NCBI GenBank assembly: GCA_050013615.1
Contig: JBEKEX010000036.1
Coordinates: forward strand, 1-15,342
DNA: 15,342 bases
Direction of reading: 5' to 3'
Source of the DNA: JBEKEX01 sp050013615
GTDB taxonomy: Bacteria > Chloroflexota > Anaerolineae > Anaerolineales > Anaerolineaceae
The translations under genes and the position numbers were made by a program. Below are positions 14,551 through 15,342 of this stretch, one piece after another (the stretch's first letter is position 1; every line of letters begins with the position of its first letter). The notes below the pieces were generated by a model. It was not told where the DNA came from and searched no databases. It saw nothing but the letters and a program-made list of their open reading frames with translations.

Positions 14551-15342
14551 TTAGCGTGCTCCAAGCAGGAGGTCGTTCGTTAACTGATCAAGTTTTTCAT
14601 ACTTATAGCCGCGTTTACCTAAAGCGAGGCGATCAAAATTGTAGGTTTTTAGACTAGCCGCAGTTTTGGCTGAATACTTGCCCAGGAATGGCATCATGCT
14701 GCCATCATCGGCGTTGATCTCGGCCAAAAGTGCCTGGATCTCTTTATCAGCGTTCCAGTGAGCCGCTTTTTCTTTCAAGATCAGATAAGTGCGCATGCAG
14801 CCGCGCGCAAAATCTTTGACGCCTTCGTAATCTTCAGTGCGATAAGCATGTGCATCAAAATGTCGGCTGCCCTGGTAGCCATTATCTTCCAGTAGCTTAA
14901 CCAGAAAGAAAGCACTCTTCGGGTTGACAGCACCGAAGCGGTAATCCTGATCGAAGCGGCCGAAGGCCTGGTCATTCAGGTCGATGTGAAACAACTTGCC
15001 GGCTTCCAGTGCCTGGGCCACACCATGAGAGAAGTTCAATCCGGCCATGTGCTCGTGAGCCATCTCCGGGTTTACGCCCACCATCTCAGGGTGATCCAGC
15101 GTAGTGATAAACGCCAACATATGACCGGTGGTGGGGTTAAACATATCGCCACGCGGTTCATTGGGCTTAGCTTCCAGGGCAAACTTAAGATTATATTTCT
15201 GATCCAGTACATACTCACACAGGAAATTGATGGCTGCGCGATTGCGCTTGTAGGCCTCGATCGGATTTTTGCTGGCATCCGTCTCGGTACCTTCGCGCCC
15301 ACCCCAGAAAACGTATACCTGTGCACCGAATTCAACGCCCAG
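14551..15342 (-). CDS. xylA: Xylose isomerase, C-terminal part (start outside window)
   Basis: 263 codons plus stop are present; the frame is open to the window's right end. The enzyme interconverts D-xylose and D-xylulose with two divalent metals. Visible signatures, numbered from the first codon in the window, are YVFWGGREGTE (10-20), ALEAKPNEP (55-63, metal Glu57 and catalytic Lys59), GVNPEMAHEHMAG (89-101, metal Glu93 and His96), HIDLNDQ (119-125) and FDQDYRFG (130-137, with the Asp pair). YVFWGGREGTE without the long N-terminal extension of E. coli-type enzymes places it in the class I (Streptomyces/Thermus) group of about 390 residues, so roughly 120-130 residues are missing. xylB follows 38 bases downstream. 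Confidence 0.96.
   Translation of the reverse strand: MGVEFGAQVYVFWGGREGTETDASKNPIEAYKRNRAAINFLCEYVLDQKYNLKFALEAKPNEPRGDMFNPTTGHMLAFITTLDHPEMVGVNPEMAHEHMAGLNFSHGVAQALEAGKLFHIDLNDQAFGRFDQDYRFGAVNPKSAFFLVKLLEDNGYQGSRHFDAHAYRTEDYEGVKDFARGCMRTYLILKEKAAHWNADKEIQALLAEINADDGSMMPFLGKYSAKTAASLKTYNFDRLALGKRGYKYEKLDQLTNDLLLGAR

Overview
The window reads like part of a chromosome of an Anaerolineae-type Chloroflexota bacterium. This is inferred from secreted lipoproteins with Thr/Pro-rich linkers, an ECF sigma factor paired with a DUF4179-like membrane protein, a Streptomyces/Thermus-type xylose isomerase, and Shine-Dalgarno-led genes of moderate GC. No rRNA, tRNA, CRISPR array, transposase or phage gene was seen. 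All convincing genes but one (a GNAT acetyltransferase) lie on the minus strand, so transcription runs mostly right to left.

Layout from left to right. (1) 1-1141: the 5' end of an ECF-type transporter S component, preceded in the same operon by an inosine/uridine-type nucleoside hydrolase; together they look like nucleoside salvage. (2) 1142-1961: a gene-poor stretch with one doubtful 83-codon ORF. (3) 1962-3076: a LysE/RhtB amino-acid exporter and a DUF523 protein (family of the iron-sulfur thiouracil desulfidase TudS). (4) 3143-5712: an ABC-2 exporter operon in the order ATPase, permease, permease, with tightly packed junctions and a good sigma-70 promoter. (5) 6077-6682: the lone plus-strand GNAT acetyltransferase. 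(6) 6788-7567: an SH3-type lipoprotein. (7) 7907-9834: an ECF sigma factor translationally coupled to a membrane-anchored putative anti-sigma factor. (8) 10049-10990: a free-standing E2-type (2-oxoacid dehydrogenase) acyltransferase domain without a lipoyl domain. (9) 11185-11943: a C39-like cysteine-peptidase lipoprotein. (10) 12138-15342: a xylose operon, xylA (cut by the window edge), xylB and a mutarotase-like protein overlapping xylB by four bases.

The most unusual signal is between the genes. Three hairpins of related sequence (near 5857, 7741 and 9923) occur in the gaps, and in two cases a promoter starts directly after the hairpin. A 28-bp promoter-like module occurs twice (6696 and 7707), at the end and at the start of the lipoprotein gene. 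An AT-rich element upstream of the sigma factor (9863) recurs upstream of GNAT and the ABC operon (5933). These suggest reuse of terminator/promoter cassettes, or remnants of rearrangement, and a possible regulatory link between the sigma factor and the neighbouring operons. I did not find a clear new multi-gene defence or biosynthetic system; the orphan E2 acyltransferase, the sigma/anti-sigma neighbourhood and the DUF523/nucleoside-hydrolase neighbourhood are the best leads.
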